64,000 bases of DNA from VAZQ01 sp035263865 (GTDB taxonomy: Bacteria; Pseudomonadota; Alphaproteobacteria; Rhizobiales; Xanthobacteraceae), in the NCBI GenBank assembly GCA_035263865.1, contig DATFQX010000052.1:29101-93100 (forward strand). Reading direction: 5' to 3'. Positions 1-8,472 of the stretch are shown in pieces; positions within the stretch are counted from its first letter, which is position 1, and the number at the start of each line of letters is the position of its first letter. Both the position numbers and the translations under genes were made by a program. The notes beneath the pieces were generated by a model, which saw only the letters and a program-made list of their open reading frames with translations, did not search any database and was not told where the DNA came from.

Positions 1-1
1 C

Positions 2-301
2 CCGCACCGGCACAGCTCAGCCGCCATCAACTACTATTTCCATGGGCGCGGGCGCAGCACCGTGGAAGGCAAGGTGTACGAATGGAAAGCGGGGGATCTG
101 ATGCTTTCCGCGCCCGGATGGGGCGTACACAACCATGCTTCGTACGATGAGCCTGTCTACGAGCTCACCGTGCAAGATCAGCCGCTCAACATCTACATGG
201 AGTCATTGCTGTGGCAGGAAGACCTCAAGCATCCTGCCGCAGTGCTGGGCTCCGAGGCCGGTTTTGACACCAACCGCGCCCAGATCGCGGCCGCCGAATA
301 A
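2..301 (+). CDS. Cupin-fold dioxygenase-like protein, C-terminal part
   Basis: Open frame that enters from the left edge, so the N-terminus and start codon are outside the window; 99 codons are visible. It begins with an HRHSSAA stretch and continues through GKVYEWKAGDLMLSAPGW and HNHASYDEPVYELTVQDQPL, the pattern of a cupin barrel whose metal ligands are histidines (HRH, then the later HNH). This resembles the C-terminal cupin of gentisate 1,2-dioxygenase-like proteins, which cleave hydroxylated aromatic rings. The next gene belongs to a decarboxylase/binding-protein family also linked to aromatics, which fits. The exact substrate cannot be told from this fragment. Confidence 0.75.
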   Translation, partial: PHRHSSAAINYYFHGRGRSTVEGKVYEWKAGDLMLSAPGWGVHNHASYDEPVYELTVQDQPLNIYMESLLWQEDLKHPAAVLGSEAGFDTNRAQIAAAE

Positions 302-306
302 CAGCA

Positions 307-1398
307 ATGGCGTCGTGGGGGCGTTTGCGCAGGCTGCTTGATCGGGGGCGATCGGACGCGCCGGCCGCGGCATCGCGCGGCGCCGCGTTGAACGTCCAAG
401 TCGAGCCGAGCGGCATCGCCTCGGTCCACCTCACGCTCGCGGTCGTCGATTACGAGCACGTGCGCGAGATCGCGCAAGGGAACGTTCGCGCCGACGGCAT
501 CACGCTCACCCCGCTCATTTTTCCTTCGATCGAGGAGATCACCTTTCGCTTCACCAAGAACCTCGAATGGGACGTGTCTGAGCTATCGTTCGGAAAGTAC
601 ATTTCGCTGACCTCGCAGGGCCCCGCGCCGATGGTTGCGATCCCGGTGTTTCCCTCGCGCGTGCATCGGCATTCCGCGATCTACGTGCGCGCCGATCGCG
701 GCATCAAGACTGCCAAACATCTCGAGGGCTGTGCGGTTGGCATTCCCGAATGGGCGCAGACCGCGGGCATCTACGTGCGCGGATTTCTGGCGGAGGAGTA
801 CGGGGTCGACTTGAGCAAAATTCGCTGGCTGCAGGCCGGCGTCAACGAGCCTGGCCGCACCGAGAAGGTCGCGCTGAAGCTGCCTCCCGGCATCCGCTAC
901 GAGGCGCGCCCCGACACCAGCCTCTCGGCTATGCTTGCGAGCGGCGAAATTGATGCCGTCATTTCCGCCCGCGCGCCCGAGGCGGAAAACGACCGCGTCG
1001 TGCGGTTGTTCGCGGACTATCGCGCCGAGGAGGCGCGCTTCTTCAAGAAGACCGGTATTTTTCCGATCATGCATTTGATCGCGATACGGCGCACCGTGCT
1101 CGAACAGCATCCCTGGATCGCGATGAACCTGTTCAAAATGTTCGAAGAGGCCAAGCGCCGGTGCTTCAACCGGCTGCGCGACTTCACCTGCGCGCGCATC
1201 CCTCTGCCCTGGGCGGCGGCGATTGCCGAGGAGATCGCGGCTGGCTTCGGGCCCGATCCCTATCCCTATGGCATCGAGGAGAGCCGACCCACGATCGAGG
1301 CATTTTGCCGCTACGCGCACGACCAGGGCGTGAGCCACGGCCGCATGACGGTGGAGGATCTTTTTCCGCCCGAGGTGCGGACCGTGGCGAGGGTTTGA
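307..1398 (+). CDS. 4,5-dihydroxyphthalate decarboxylase-like / NMT1-type protein
   Basis: Up to 363 residues. The conserved part starts near residue 42 (LTLAVVDYEHVREI) and includes a GIxLTPLIFPSIEEITFRF-like block and VGIPEWAQTAGIYVRG, typical of the Pht5/4,5-dihydroxyphthalate decarboxylase family, which has a periplasmic-binding-protein fold but often no signal peptide. The first 35-40 residues are arginine/alanine rich and unlike the family, so the true start may be the in-frame TTG at 388. It follows the cupin gene by 5 bp, suggesting one transcript for aromatic acid breakdown. Family membership is clear; whether it is an enzyme or a binding protein is not. Confidence 0.8.
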   Translation: MASWGRLRRLLDRGRSDAPAAASRGAALNVQVEPSGIASVHLTLAVVDYEHVREIAQGNVRADGITLTPLIFPSIEEITFRFTKNLEWDVSELSFGKYISLTSQGPAPMVAIPVFPSRVHRHSAIYVRADRGIKTAKHLEGCAVGIPEWAQTAGIYVRGFLAEEYGVDLSKIRWLQAGVNEPGRTEKVALKLPPGIRYEARPDTSLSAMLASGEIDAVISARAPEAENDRVVRLFADYRAEEARFFKKTGIFPIMHLIAIRRTVLEQHPWIAMNLFKMFEEAKRRCFNRLRDFTCARIPLPWAAAIAEEIAAGFGPDPYPYGIEESRPTIEAFCRYAHDQGVSHGRMTVEDLFPPEVRTVARV

Positions 1399-1446
1399 CT
1401 TTGTCGAGAAGTGAGCTGCTAGTTGCTAGTGAAAGAGGAGGACGCC

Positions 1447-1827
1447 ATGGCGACGAACGTCAAGCAGATGATGGAAGCCGCCAATGCCGCGGTGCCGCGG
1501 ATCACGTCGGCACAAGCGCGCGAGATGATCGCCAAGGGCAACACGCTCGTGGTCGACGTGCGCGACGCCCCGGAAGTCGAGAAGAGCGGCAAAGTTGCCG
1601 GTGCGGTCAACGTCTCGCGCGGCATGTTGGAATTTCGCGCCGATCCAGAATCGCCCTATCACGACAAGAATTTTGCCAAAGAAAAAACCGTCATCGTGTA
1701 TTGCGCTTCGGGCGGGCGCTCGGCGTTGAGCGGCAAGGTGCTCAAGGACATGGGCTACGAGCAGGTTTACAATCTCGGCGCCTTCAAGGATTGGGCCGAC
1801 GCCGGCGGCGCAATCGACAAGCCGTGA
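1447..1827 (+). CDS. Rhodanese-domain sulfurtransferase-like protein
   Basis: 126 residues. The ATG at 1447 follows an AGAGGAGG ribosome site by a few bases, which decides against the upstream in-frame start at 1423. A single rhodanese domain fills the protein: LVVDVRDAPEVEKSG near the N-terminus, and the active-site loop CASGGR after VIVY around residue 86. The cysteine is present, so it can carry a persulfide; the loop matches single-domain sulfurtransferases of the GlpE type rather than Cdc25-like ones. No signal peptide, so cytoplasmic. The stop overlaps a possible GTG start of the SDR gene, implying translational coupling. Confidence 0.9.
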   Translation: MATNVKQMMEAANAAVPRITSAQAREMIAKGNTLVVDVRDAPEVEKSGKVAGAVNVSRGMLEFRADPESPYHDKNFAKEKTVIVYCASGGRSALSGKVLKDMGYEQVYNLGAFKDWADAGGAIDKP

Positions 1828-1841
1828 GCGCGACGGGTCGC

Positions 1842-2636
1842 ATGACTGATCGGCTCAACGGGATCCATGCGCTCATTACCGGCGCTGCGAGCGGCATTGG
1901 CGCAGCCTGCGCTCGGCGCATGGCAGGCGAGGGCGCGCAATTGTTGCTGGCGGACGTCAACGGTGACGGCGCAAAGCAGCTCGGCGGCGAACTCAAGCAG
2001 GCATCAATCCAGGCGGACGTCACCCGTGCGGGCGACATCAAGCGGATGGTCGACGCGGCCTACGAGCGATGGGGCCGGCTCGACGTGCTGCTCAACAATG
2101 CGGGGATTGCCGAAATCCGGCCGCTGTTCGAGCTCAGCGAGGATGACTGGGACCGCATGCTCGGTGTCAATCTCCGTGCAGTCTTTTTCGTGCTGCAAGC
2201 TGCAGCCAAGCGCATGCGCGAGCAGACGCCGATTGCGGGTTCGGAGCTGCGCGGAAAATTGATCCAAACCGCATCGATCGCGTCCTATCGGGGCGGCCTC
2301 GCCAACATGCCCCATTATGCTGCCAGCAAAGCGGGCGTCGTCAGCGTCACGCGCACGGCGGCGCAGGTGCTCGCACCTTACCGGATCACGTCCAATTGCA
2401 TCTGCCCCGGCGCGGTCGACACGCCGATGTGGCGAAAGATCGACGCCGAATGGACCAAGCTCGAGGGTTGGCAAGTCGGGGAAGCGTGGAAGCGGCGAAC
2501 CTCGGTCATCCCGCTCGGCCGGCCGGAAACGGCCGAGGACGTAGCGGGCGTCGTGAGCTTTCTTGCCAGCCGCGATTCCGATTACATGACCGGCCAGGCA
2601 GTCAATGTCGATGGCGGCCTGGTGATGGGCAACTGA
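1842..2636 (+). CDS. SDR-family NAD(P)-dependent dehydrogenase
   Basis: 264 residues from the ATG at 1842; a GTG at 1824 overlapping the rhodanese stop is an alternative start. Classical short-chain dehydrogenase: GAASGIG dinucleotide-binding motif near the N-terminus, NNAG after the fourth strand, catalytic YAASK with a serine in IQTASIAS before it, and PGAVDTPM following. The C-terminal GQAVNVDGG is also typical. It would oxidise or reduce an alcohol/ketone; the substrate is unknown. It is the last gene of a probable four-gene plus-strand cluster and converges on the Bug receptor gene that ends 9 bp away on the other strand. Confidence 0.93.
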   Translation: MTDRLNGIHALITGAASGIGAACARRMAGEGAQLLLADVNGDGAKQLGGELKQASIQADVTRAGDIKRMVDAAYERWGRLDVLLNNAGIAEIRPLFELSEDDWDRMLGVNLRAVFFVLQAAAKRMREQTPIAGSELRGKLIQTASIASYRGGLANMPHYAASKAGVVSVTRTAAQVLAPYRITSNCICPGAVDTPMWRKIDAEWTKLEGWQVGEAWKRRTSVIPLGRPETAEDVAGVVSFLASRDSDYMTGQAVNVDGGLVMGN

Positions 2637-2644
2637 ACTGGCCA

Positions 2645-3655
2645 TCAGTGCGTGCCCGTGAGGCCGGCCTTGCGCACGATCTCGCCCAGGCGGGCGATCT
2701 CGGCTTTCACGAACGTCCGCAAGTCATCCGGCGAAGGTGAGTCAACCGGGATCAGCCCCTGGCGCTGAATGAATTCTTCGTGCACGTCCGGTTCGCGTAG
2801 AACCGCGCGCAGGTCCGCGTGCAGCTTGTCGACGATCGGCCGCGGCGTCTTGGCCGGCGCCACCAGCATCCACCATGATGCTGCGTCGTATCCGGGCACC
2901 CCAATCTCGGCGAGCGGCGGCACATCCGCAATGGCGCCGATGCGCTCTTTCGTCGTCACGCCGAGCATGCGCACCTTGCCGCTATGGGCAAGTGGGAGCG
3001 CAAGCGGGATGGGCGATGTCATCATCGCAATATGGCCGCCGGCGAGATCGTTGAGCGCAGGCTGCATTCCTTTGTAAGGGACATGTTGCATCGGAATACC
3101 GAGCATCATCTTGAACAGCTCGCCGTTGAGGTGCTGGCCCGTTCCCGGTCCGGCCGAGCCGAACGACAGTCCTCCCTTGGTGGAACGCGCGAGCTTGATG
3201 AGATCGGCGATCGAATGGACCGGAAGGGCGGCGTTGACCAGCAGAACCTCGGGTGACCTGGCAATCTGCACGATCGGCATAAAATCGGTCAGCGGATCGT
3301 AAGGGAGATTTTTGTGCAAGGAGACGTTGGTCGCCAGCGTCGTGGTGGCCGCGGTCATCAGCGTGTACCCGTCCGGAGCCGCCTGCGCGACGAAGGCCGC
3401 GCCGGTGACCGAGCTCGCCCCCGGCCGGTTCTCGATCACGAAGGTTTGGCCATAAAGCCGCTCGAGCTTGCTGCCGATCAGCCGGGCAAGGATGCTGTAC
3501 ATGCCGCCGGGCGCGGAAGGCGCAACGATGGTGACCGTGCGGTTCGGATAATCTTGCGCCCGGACGGGCGAGGCCGCGAACAGAAGAAGGCCGATGATGA
3601 GCCCCCATATCGCCCGCTCTGCGGATCGGCTTGATGAGAGCAGCATCGCTTCTCC
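2645..3655 (-). CDS. Bug-family (TctC-like) tripartite tricarboxylate transporter receptor
   Basis: 336 residues from the ATG at 3655, chosen because it lies 5 bp after the upstream gene's stop; a longer frame to 3703 would overlap that gene. A hydrophobic signal segment ends at SPVRAQ, then comes the family start YPNRTVTIVAPSAPGG. Further hallmarks are ENRPGASS, AAPDGYTL, the HVPYKGMQPALNDL carboxylate-binding region and DVPPLAEIGVPGYD. Members are periplasmic high-affinity binders of carboxylates. Third gene of a tandem of three paralogues read leftward from 5632. No TctA/TctB membrane genes lie nearby. Confidence 0.92.
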   Translation of the reverse strand, partial: GEAMLLSSSRSAERAIWGLIIGLLLFAASPVRAQDYPNRTVTIVAPSAPGGMYSILARLIGSKLERLYGQTFVIENRPGASSVTGAAFVAQAAPDGYTLMTAATTTLATNVSLHKNLPYDPLTDFMPIVQIARSPEVLLVNAALPVHSIADLIKLARSTKGGLSFGSAGPGTGQHLNGELFKMMLGIPMQHVPYKGMQPALNDLAGGHIAMMTSPIPLALPLAHSGKVRMLGVTTKERIGAIADVPPLAEIGVPGYDAASWWMLVAPAKTPRPIVDKLHADLRAVLREPDVHEEFIQRQGLIPVDSPSPDDLRTFVKAEIARLGEIVRKAGLTGTH

Positions 3656-3660
3656 CATCC

Positions 3661-4641
3661 TCACTGCGGCTTGATACCCGCGAACTTGATCACCTTCGTC
3701 CACTTGTCGATGTTTTCGGCGATGAATCTGGCAAACTCGTCCGGCGAATTCGGCGGCACCGCCACGGCACCGAGATCGACGAACCGCTGTTTGATATTCG
3801 GATCGAGCACCGCTGCATTGGTCTGCTTGTTGAGCGTCGCGATAATCTCAGGCGGCGTGCCCTTAGGCACGCCGAAACCGATCCAGCCGGCCGCCTCGTA
3901 GCCCTTGAGGAAGCTGTCGATCGTCGGCACGTCCGGCAGGAAGGACAGCGGCTCCGTCGTCGTCACCCCCAGCGGCCGGAGCTTTCCGCCTTTGATGTGC
4001 GGCAGCGAGGTCGGCGTAACGTCGAACATCACTTGCACCTGCCCGGCGACGAGATCGGTTACCGCGGGCGTCGATCCCTTGTAGGGGATGTGGGTGAGAT
4101 CCACGCCAGCCATGTACTTGAACAGCTCTCCCGCGATGTGCTGCGGGCCGCCGATCCCGGCCGAGGCCATGTTCAGCTTGCCGGGATTGGCTTTGGCATA
4201 GGCGATGAATTCGGGAATTGTCTTGGCCGGCACCGAGGGGTGAACCTCCATCACCAGGGGAACGCTCTCGACCTTCCCGACCGGCGCGATGTCGCGGACA
4301 AAATCAAAGCTGAGCTTCTCGTAGAGTGCCACGTTGATCGCGTTCTGCGAATTTACCAAGAGCAGTGTGTAGCCGTCGGGCGGCATGTGGGTGACGGCTT
4401 CGGTTGCGATGTTGCCGGCGGCGCCCGGCCGCACCTCGACGAGGAATTGCTGGCCGAGCTTTTCCAACAGGAATTGGGCGATCAGGCGCGCGACGATGTC
4501 GGACGCGCTACCCGCCGCTTGACCGACGATGATTTTCACCGGCCGCGACGGATAATTTTGCGCCCACGCGATGCCCGAGGGCGGCGCCAGTGCCGCCGCG
4601 CTTGCAGCCAGATGCAGAAAATTTCGACGGGAAAGGCTCAT
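3661..4641 (-). CDS. Bug-family (TctC-like) periplasmic receptor
   Basis: 326 residues from the ATG at 4641, preceded by GGGGAAAC. The N-terminus MSLSRRNFLHLAASAAAL is a Tat-type signal with twin arginine and cleavage expected near GIAWAQ. Mature hallmarks: NYPSRPVKIIVGQAAG, DIVARLIAQ, VEVRPGAAGNIATEAV, PPDGYTLL, HIPYKGSTPAVTDLVAGQ and DVPTIDSF. The middle gene of the tandem; 13 bp separate it from the gene before and 5 bp from the gene after, so one operon is likely. Closest by eye to the 4655-5632 copy, sharing ENRPGAG/VRPGAAG with NIATEAV and EKLSFDFVRDIAPV-type stretches. Confidence 0.93.
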   Translation of the reverse strand: MSLSRRNFLHLAASAAALAPPSGIAWAQNYPSRPVKIIVGQAAGSASDIVARLIAQFLLEKLGQQFLVEVRPGAAGNIATEAVTHMPPDGYTLLLVNSQNAINVALYEKLSFDFVRDIAPVGKVESVPLVMEVHPSVPAKTIPEFIAYAKANPGKLNMASAGIGGPQHIAGELFKYMAGVDLTHIPYKGSTPAVTDLVAGQVQVMFDVTPTSLPHIKGGKLRPLGVTTTEPLSFLPDVPTIDSFLKGYEAAGWIGFGVPKGTPPEIIATLNKQTNAAVLDPNIKQRFVDLGAVAVPPNSPDEFARFIAENIDKWTKVIKFAGIKPQ

Positions 4642-4654
4642 TGTTTCCCCCAAC

Positions 4655-5632
4655 TTACTCCGGCTTGGCGCCGGAGAAGCGGACCACTTTGGCCCATTTC
4701 TCGGTTTCTTCGATGACAAGCTCGCCGAACTCTGCCGGCGAGCCAGAAAGCGGTGTGCCCCCCAAATCGGCGAGCCGCGCCTTGATGGCGGGATCGGCGA
4801 GCGCCGCGTTTATCTCCTTGTTGAGCTTGTCAATGATCTCGACTGGAGTGTTTTTCGGCGCACCAACGCCGTTCCATCCGCTTGCCTCGTAGCCCGGCAC
4901 GAATTCGCCCACGGTCGGTACATCGGGAACCGCCTCCGAGCGCGTCGTCGTGGTCACGGCCAGCCCTCGTAGCTTGCCAGCGCGGATGAACTCGATAGAC
5001 GGAAGCAGTGGTCCAAACATCACCTGCACTTGTCCGCTGCTCAGGTCGGTGAGCGCGGGCGACGCACCGCGGTACGGCACGTGAACCATCTTGACGCCGG
5101 CCATCATGTTGAACAATTCGCCCGAGAGATGCTGCGTGCTCCCGGTGCTGGTGGATGCGAACGTGACCTTTCCGGGATTGGCCTTCGCATAAGAAATGAA
5201 CTCCGGAACGGTTTTGGCCGGAAAAGACGGATTGACCTCCATGAGGTTGGGAAATCGGATGATGCCGGCGACCGGCGCGATATCTCTCACGAAATCGAAT
5301 TTGAGGTTTTCGTAGAGCGTTGCATTGACAGCATTGACCGCACCGGCCAGCAGAAGCGTATGCCCGTCGGGCGGGGCGCGAATCACCGCTTCGGTTGCGA
5401 TGTTGGTGCCCGCACCGGGCCTGTTCTCGACGATGAAGGGTTGGCCGAGCCGGTCCCCCAACCATTGCGCGATGAGCCGCGCGGTGATGTCGAACGCTCC
5501 GCCGGCGGCGAAGCCGACGATGATGCGCACCGGCCGGCTCGGATAGGCTTGCGCGGTTGCGACCCGCGTGATGCCCGGCAGCACGGCCGCGCTCGCCAAA
5601 AGGTGCAAGACTTTTCGGCGGGGAAGTTTCAT
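4655..5632 (-). CDS. Bug-family (TctC-like) periplasmic receptor
   Basis: 325 residues from the ATG at 5632. Signal MKLPRRKVLHLLASAAVL carries a twin arginine and ends near VATAQ. Mature hallmarks: AYPSRPVRIIVGFAAGG, DITARLIAQWL, VENRPGAGTNIATEAV, PPDGHTLLLAG, HVPYRGASPALTDLSSGQ and DVPTVGEFVPGYEASG. First gene of the three-receptor tandem and divergent from the ABC importer at 6060. The duplication of receptors without membrane subunits is usual for Bug proteins in proteobacteria with expanded sets, where several receptors share one distant TctAB pair. Confidence 0.93.
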   Translation of the reverse strand: MKLPRRKVLHLLASAAVLPGITRVATAQAYPSRPVRIIVGFAAGGAFDITARLIAQWLGDRLGQPFIVENRPGAGTNIATEAVIRAPPDGHTLLLAGAVNAVNATLYENLKFDFVRDIAPVAGIIRFPNLMEVNPSFPAKTVPEFISYAKANPGKVTFASTSTGSTQHLSGELFNMMAGVKMVHVPYRGASPALTDLSSGQVQVMFGPLLPSIEFIRAGKLRGLAVTTTTRSEAVPDVPTVGEFVPGYEASGWNGVGAPKNTPVEIIDKLNKEINAALADPAIKARLADLGGTPLSGSPAEFGELVIEETEKWAKVVRFSGAKPE

Positions 5633-6059
5633 GGCATTGCCCCAACATGCTCGCGCGATACGGAAAAGTCCGTGGGCGTCCTGCGGCTTCTCCATAGTCA
5701 AGCTATCCGGCCAGCAGGCCATGCGGAAGGGCGGTTTCCCCGGAAGATGGCGTGGAGGCGAGCGACCAAACTAGTCCGCGACCCGCAGCCCAGAGTTCGA
5801 CCGCGCGGCGAAGTTGGATGCCGCGTAGGCGGGAACCGACCAAGGGAGGATTTCGTTGGCCCATTGGCTACACGAAATTCCCATGCGGCTCGTCATTTTG
5901 GCAGCGCGACCGGGGCGACTGATCCACGACCAGACAAGGACGCGGAAAGGTACGGCGTGGCTTGGGGACGGCGGCTTGCCGCGAAGCGCGGATCATGTAG
6001 CCTGCAATCCAACACAGAACAAAATCCTGGCCGGTAGCCGGACCCACACGGAGGATCCC
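5633..6059 (+). promoter_or_regulatory. Divergent intergenic region between receptor tandem and ABC importer
   Basis: 427 bp between two divergent start codons, so it must hold the promoters of both units. I see no convincing gene in it; frames crossing it are rich in arginine and lack family features. A ribosome site CGGAGG lies just before the ATG at 6060. I cannot point to specific -35/-10 boxes or an operator with confidence. Confidence 0.4.
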
Positions 6060-7409
6060 ATGCCACGTTCCACGATCTCTCGGCGAAACCTGCTCAAGAC
6101 CACGGCGTTTGCCGCCGCCTCGGCGGTTTCCGCCCCTTATGTCCGTCACTCCTATGCCGCCGGCAAACTCACGCTCGGCGTGTGGGACCACTGGGTCCCG
6201 GGCGCCAACAATACGCTGACCAAGCTGTGCAATGATTGGGGGGAAAAGAACAAGGTCGAGATATCGATCGATTACATCACATCACAGGGAGATAAGGATC
6301 TGTTGACCGCGAGCGCCGAAGCTCAGGCGCGGGCCGGCCACGATATCATGTCGCACCGCGCGTGGCAGATCCAAGTCCACCGCAGCGTGCTCGAGCCAGT
6401 CGACGATGTCATCAAGGCGCTCGTCGCCAAAGCCGGCCCGATCAGCCCCGTGTCGGAATATCTCGCCAAACACGAGGGCAAGTGGTTCGGCATTTCCACG
6501 ACAGTGGGCAGTCAGGTCAAACCGTGCTGCTCGCGCATAGATCTCTATAAGCAGCACTGCGGCATCGATCTGACGGCGATATTTCCTGCGAATGACAGTC
6601 GCGATCCCAAGTTGGTCGAGAGCTGGACTTGGGATCTCTATCTCAAGAGCGCCGAGCAGTTGTTCAAGGCGGGTTTCCCGATCGGCCTGCCGATGGGCCA
6701 AACCAGCGACGCCGTCGATTCGACGGGGGCCATGTTCCGCGCTTTTGGCTCGGTGATGGTGGATGAGAAGGACAATATCAAAGTCAATTCCAACGAGACG
6801 CGCGCGGCGCTCGAATATTTCAAGAAGCTGATGCCGTTCAATCCACCGGAAGTCTATGCTTGGGATGACGCGGGCAATAATCGCTGGCTCATCTCCGGCA
6901 AAGGCGCCGCCATCCAGAACCCGCCGAGCGCCTGGGCGGTCGCCAAGCGCGATAACCCGCAGGTGGCAGCCCAGTGCTGGACCCACGACATGCCGCGCGG
7001 ACCGGCGGGGCGGTTCGTTGGTCAGTTGCCGTTCTTCTACGGCGTCTGGTCTTTCTCGCAGAACAAGCCTGCGGCCAAGGAGTTATTGCAATTCCTCTCG
7101 GAGAAAGAGCAGTCGCGCCAGCTCGTCGCGGCTTCCTCAGGATACGATCTGCCGTCGTTCAAGAGCTATTACGATTTCGATACCTGGCAAAAGGTCGAGC
7201 CGCCGTCCGGCACGGTTTACAACTATCCGCCGCGCGGCGACGAGCAGCCGACCATCACCGGATACCCGGCGCGGCCGGATATCGCGACGCAGATCTACAA
7301 TCAGTCGCTACATACGATTATGGTCGCAAAGGTTTGTCAGGGGAACGAGCCGATCGACAGAGTGGTCAAATGGGCGCAGAACGAGCTGGAAGGCTTGCTG
7401 CGGACCTGA
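6060..7409 (+). CDS. ABC transporter extracellular solute-binding protein (sugar type, family 1)
   Basis: 449 residues. The ATG at 6060 follows CGGAGGATCC. The N-terminus MPRSTISRRNLLKTTAFAA is a Tat signal (SRRNLLK), cleaved near HSYAAGK. The mature protein begins LTLGVWDHWVPGANNT and has the size and layout of family 1 binding proteins, with SWTWDLYLKSAEQLFKAG in the middle and a tryptophan-rich core. It should bind an oligosaccharide, sugar or polyol in the periplasm and hand it to the permeases encoded directly downstream. The substrate cannot be told from sequence alone. Confidence 0.92.
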   Translation: MPRSTISRRNLLKTTAFAAASAVSAPYVRHSYAAGKLTLGVWDHWVPGANNTLTKLCNDWGEKNKVEISIDYITSQGDKDLLTASAEAQARAGHDIMSHRAWQIQVHRSVLEPVDDVIKALVAKAGPISPVSEYLAKHEGKWFGISTTVGSQVKPCCSRIDLYKQHCGIDLTAIFPANDSRDPKLVESWTWDLYLKSAEQLFKAGFPIGLPMGQTSDAVDSTGAMFRAFGSVMVDEKDNIKVNSNETRAALEYFKKLMPFNPPEVYAWDDAGNNRWLISGKGAAIQNPPSAWAVAKRDNPQVAAQCWTHDMPRGPAGRFVGQLPFFYGVWSFSQNKPAAKELLQFLSEKEQSRQLVAASSGYDLPSFKSYYDFDTWQKVEPPSGTVYNYPPRGDEQPTITGYPARPDIATQIYNQSLHTIMVAKVCQGNEPIDRVVKWAQNELEGLLRT

Positions 7410-7530
7410 CTGCACCTCCCGGCCACCGGCTCGGCGGGACATCCGTGTAGTGGGGCGATGAATTGAGCGGCGTCATCGCCGGGTCGGCCGCCGGTGACGC
7501 TAAAGGCCCTCCGCGAGGAGCGCAAACGGC

Positions 7531-8472
7531 ATGGTCGATATTGTCCGGCGATACCCCGGGCAGCTGGCTAAGCCGGCGTTGCAGCCGCGTGCCGGCATGC
7601 GGCAGTTCGTGCGCCGACGCAGCACGATCGCCTTTTTGATGTGCCTTCCCCTGATCGTGATCGTGGCCGGGCTGATCATCTACCCGGCCCTGTACTCGAT
7701 CTTTCTCGCGACGCTGAACAAGGCGCAAACCAGATTCATCGGCCTGGGTAATTTCTCGTATCTGCTCAGCCGCGACACCTTCTGGATGGTGATCGAGCAG
7801 TCGGCGATCTTTGCCCTCACCGCCGTGCTCTTCAAGGCGCTGATCGGTCTCGTCACCGCCCACCTCGTCAACAATCTGCCGAGCAAGGGTCAGCGCAAAT
7901 GGCGCGGGATGCTGCTCGTGCCCTGGGTCATTCCGCTCGCACTGTCGACGCTGGGATGGTGGTGGCTGTTCGATCCGACCCACAGTGCGTTCAATTGGCT
8001 GATCAGGGGGTTCGGTGGCAACGACATCCCCTGGTTGAGCGATCCTTACTGGGCGCGCTTCTCGGTGATCCTGGTCAACGTGTGGTACGGCGCACCATTC
8101 TTCTTGATCATGTATCTCGCGGCGCTCAAATCGGTTCCGGAGCAACTCTACGAAGCGGCGCAGATCGACGGCGCAAATGCATGGCAGCGATTCCTGCACG
8201 TTACGCTGCCGATGATGCGCAATATCATCGCTATAACAGTGCTGTTTTCGCTGATCGTGACATTTGCCAACTTCGATATCGTGCAGATCATGACGGCAGG
8301 CGGACCGCGCAACATGACGCACGTCTTTGCGACTTACGCGTTCCTGCTCGGCATCCGTTCCGGCGACCTTCCGCTCGGTGCCGCGGTCTCGCTGTTCATG
8401 TTTCCGATCCTTGCCGTTTCCGCGGTCTTCATATTGCGCGGTGTGCGCAAGCGCGGGAGAGAGATCGGATGA
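7531..8472 (+). CDS. ABC sugar transporter permease (MalF/UgpA type)
   Basis: 313 residues with about six hydrophobic segments; the first is FLMCLPLIVIVAGLIIYP. The cytoplasmic EAA loop that docks on the ATPase reads EAAQIDGANAWQRFLHVTLP, at residues about 209-228. Start ATG at 7531 lies after CGAGGAGCG. It is 121 bp after the binding protein gene, and its stop overlaps the start of the next permease (ATGA), so translation is probably coupled. Pairs with the second permease to form the membrane channel. Confidence 0.95.
   Translation: MVDIVRRYPGQLAKPALQPRAGMRQFVRRRSTIAFLMCLPLIVIVAGLIIYPALYSIFLATLNKAQTRFIGLGNFSYLLSRDTFWMVIEQSAIFALTAVLFKALIGLVTAHLVNNLPSKGQRKWRGMLLVPWVIPLALSTLGWWWLFDPTHSAFNWLIRGFGGNDIPWLSDPYWARFSVILVNVWYGAPFFLIMYLAALKSVPEQLYEAAQIDGANAWQRFLHVTLPMMRNIIAITVLFSLIVTFANFDIVQIMTAGGPRNMTHVFATYAFLLGIRSGDLPLGAAVSLFMFPILAVSAVFILRGVRKRGREIG

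Noticed and set aside
583..1338. 251-codon minus-strand frame opposite the DHPD-like gene
   Set aside because: Antisense to a well supported gene; composition is typical of a shadow frame in GC-rich DNA.
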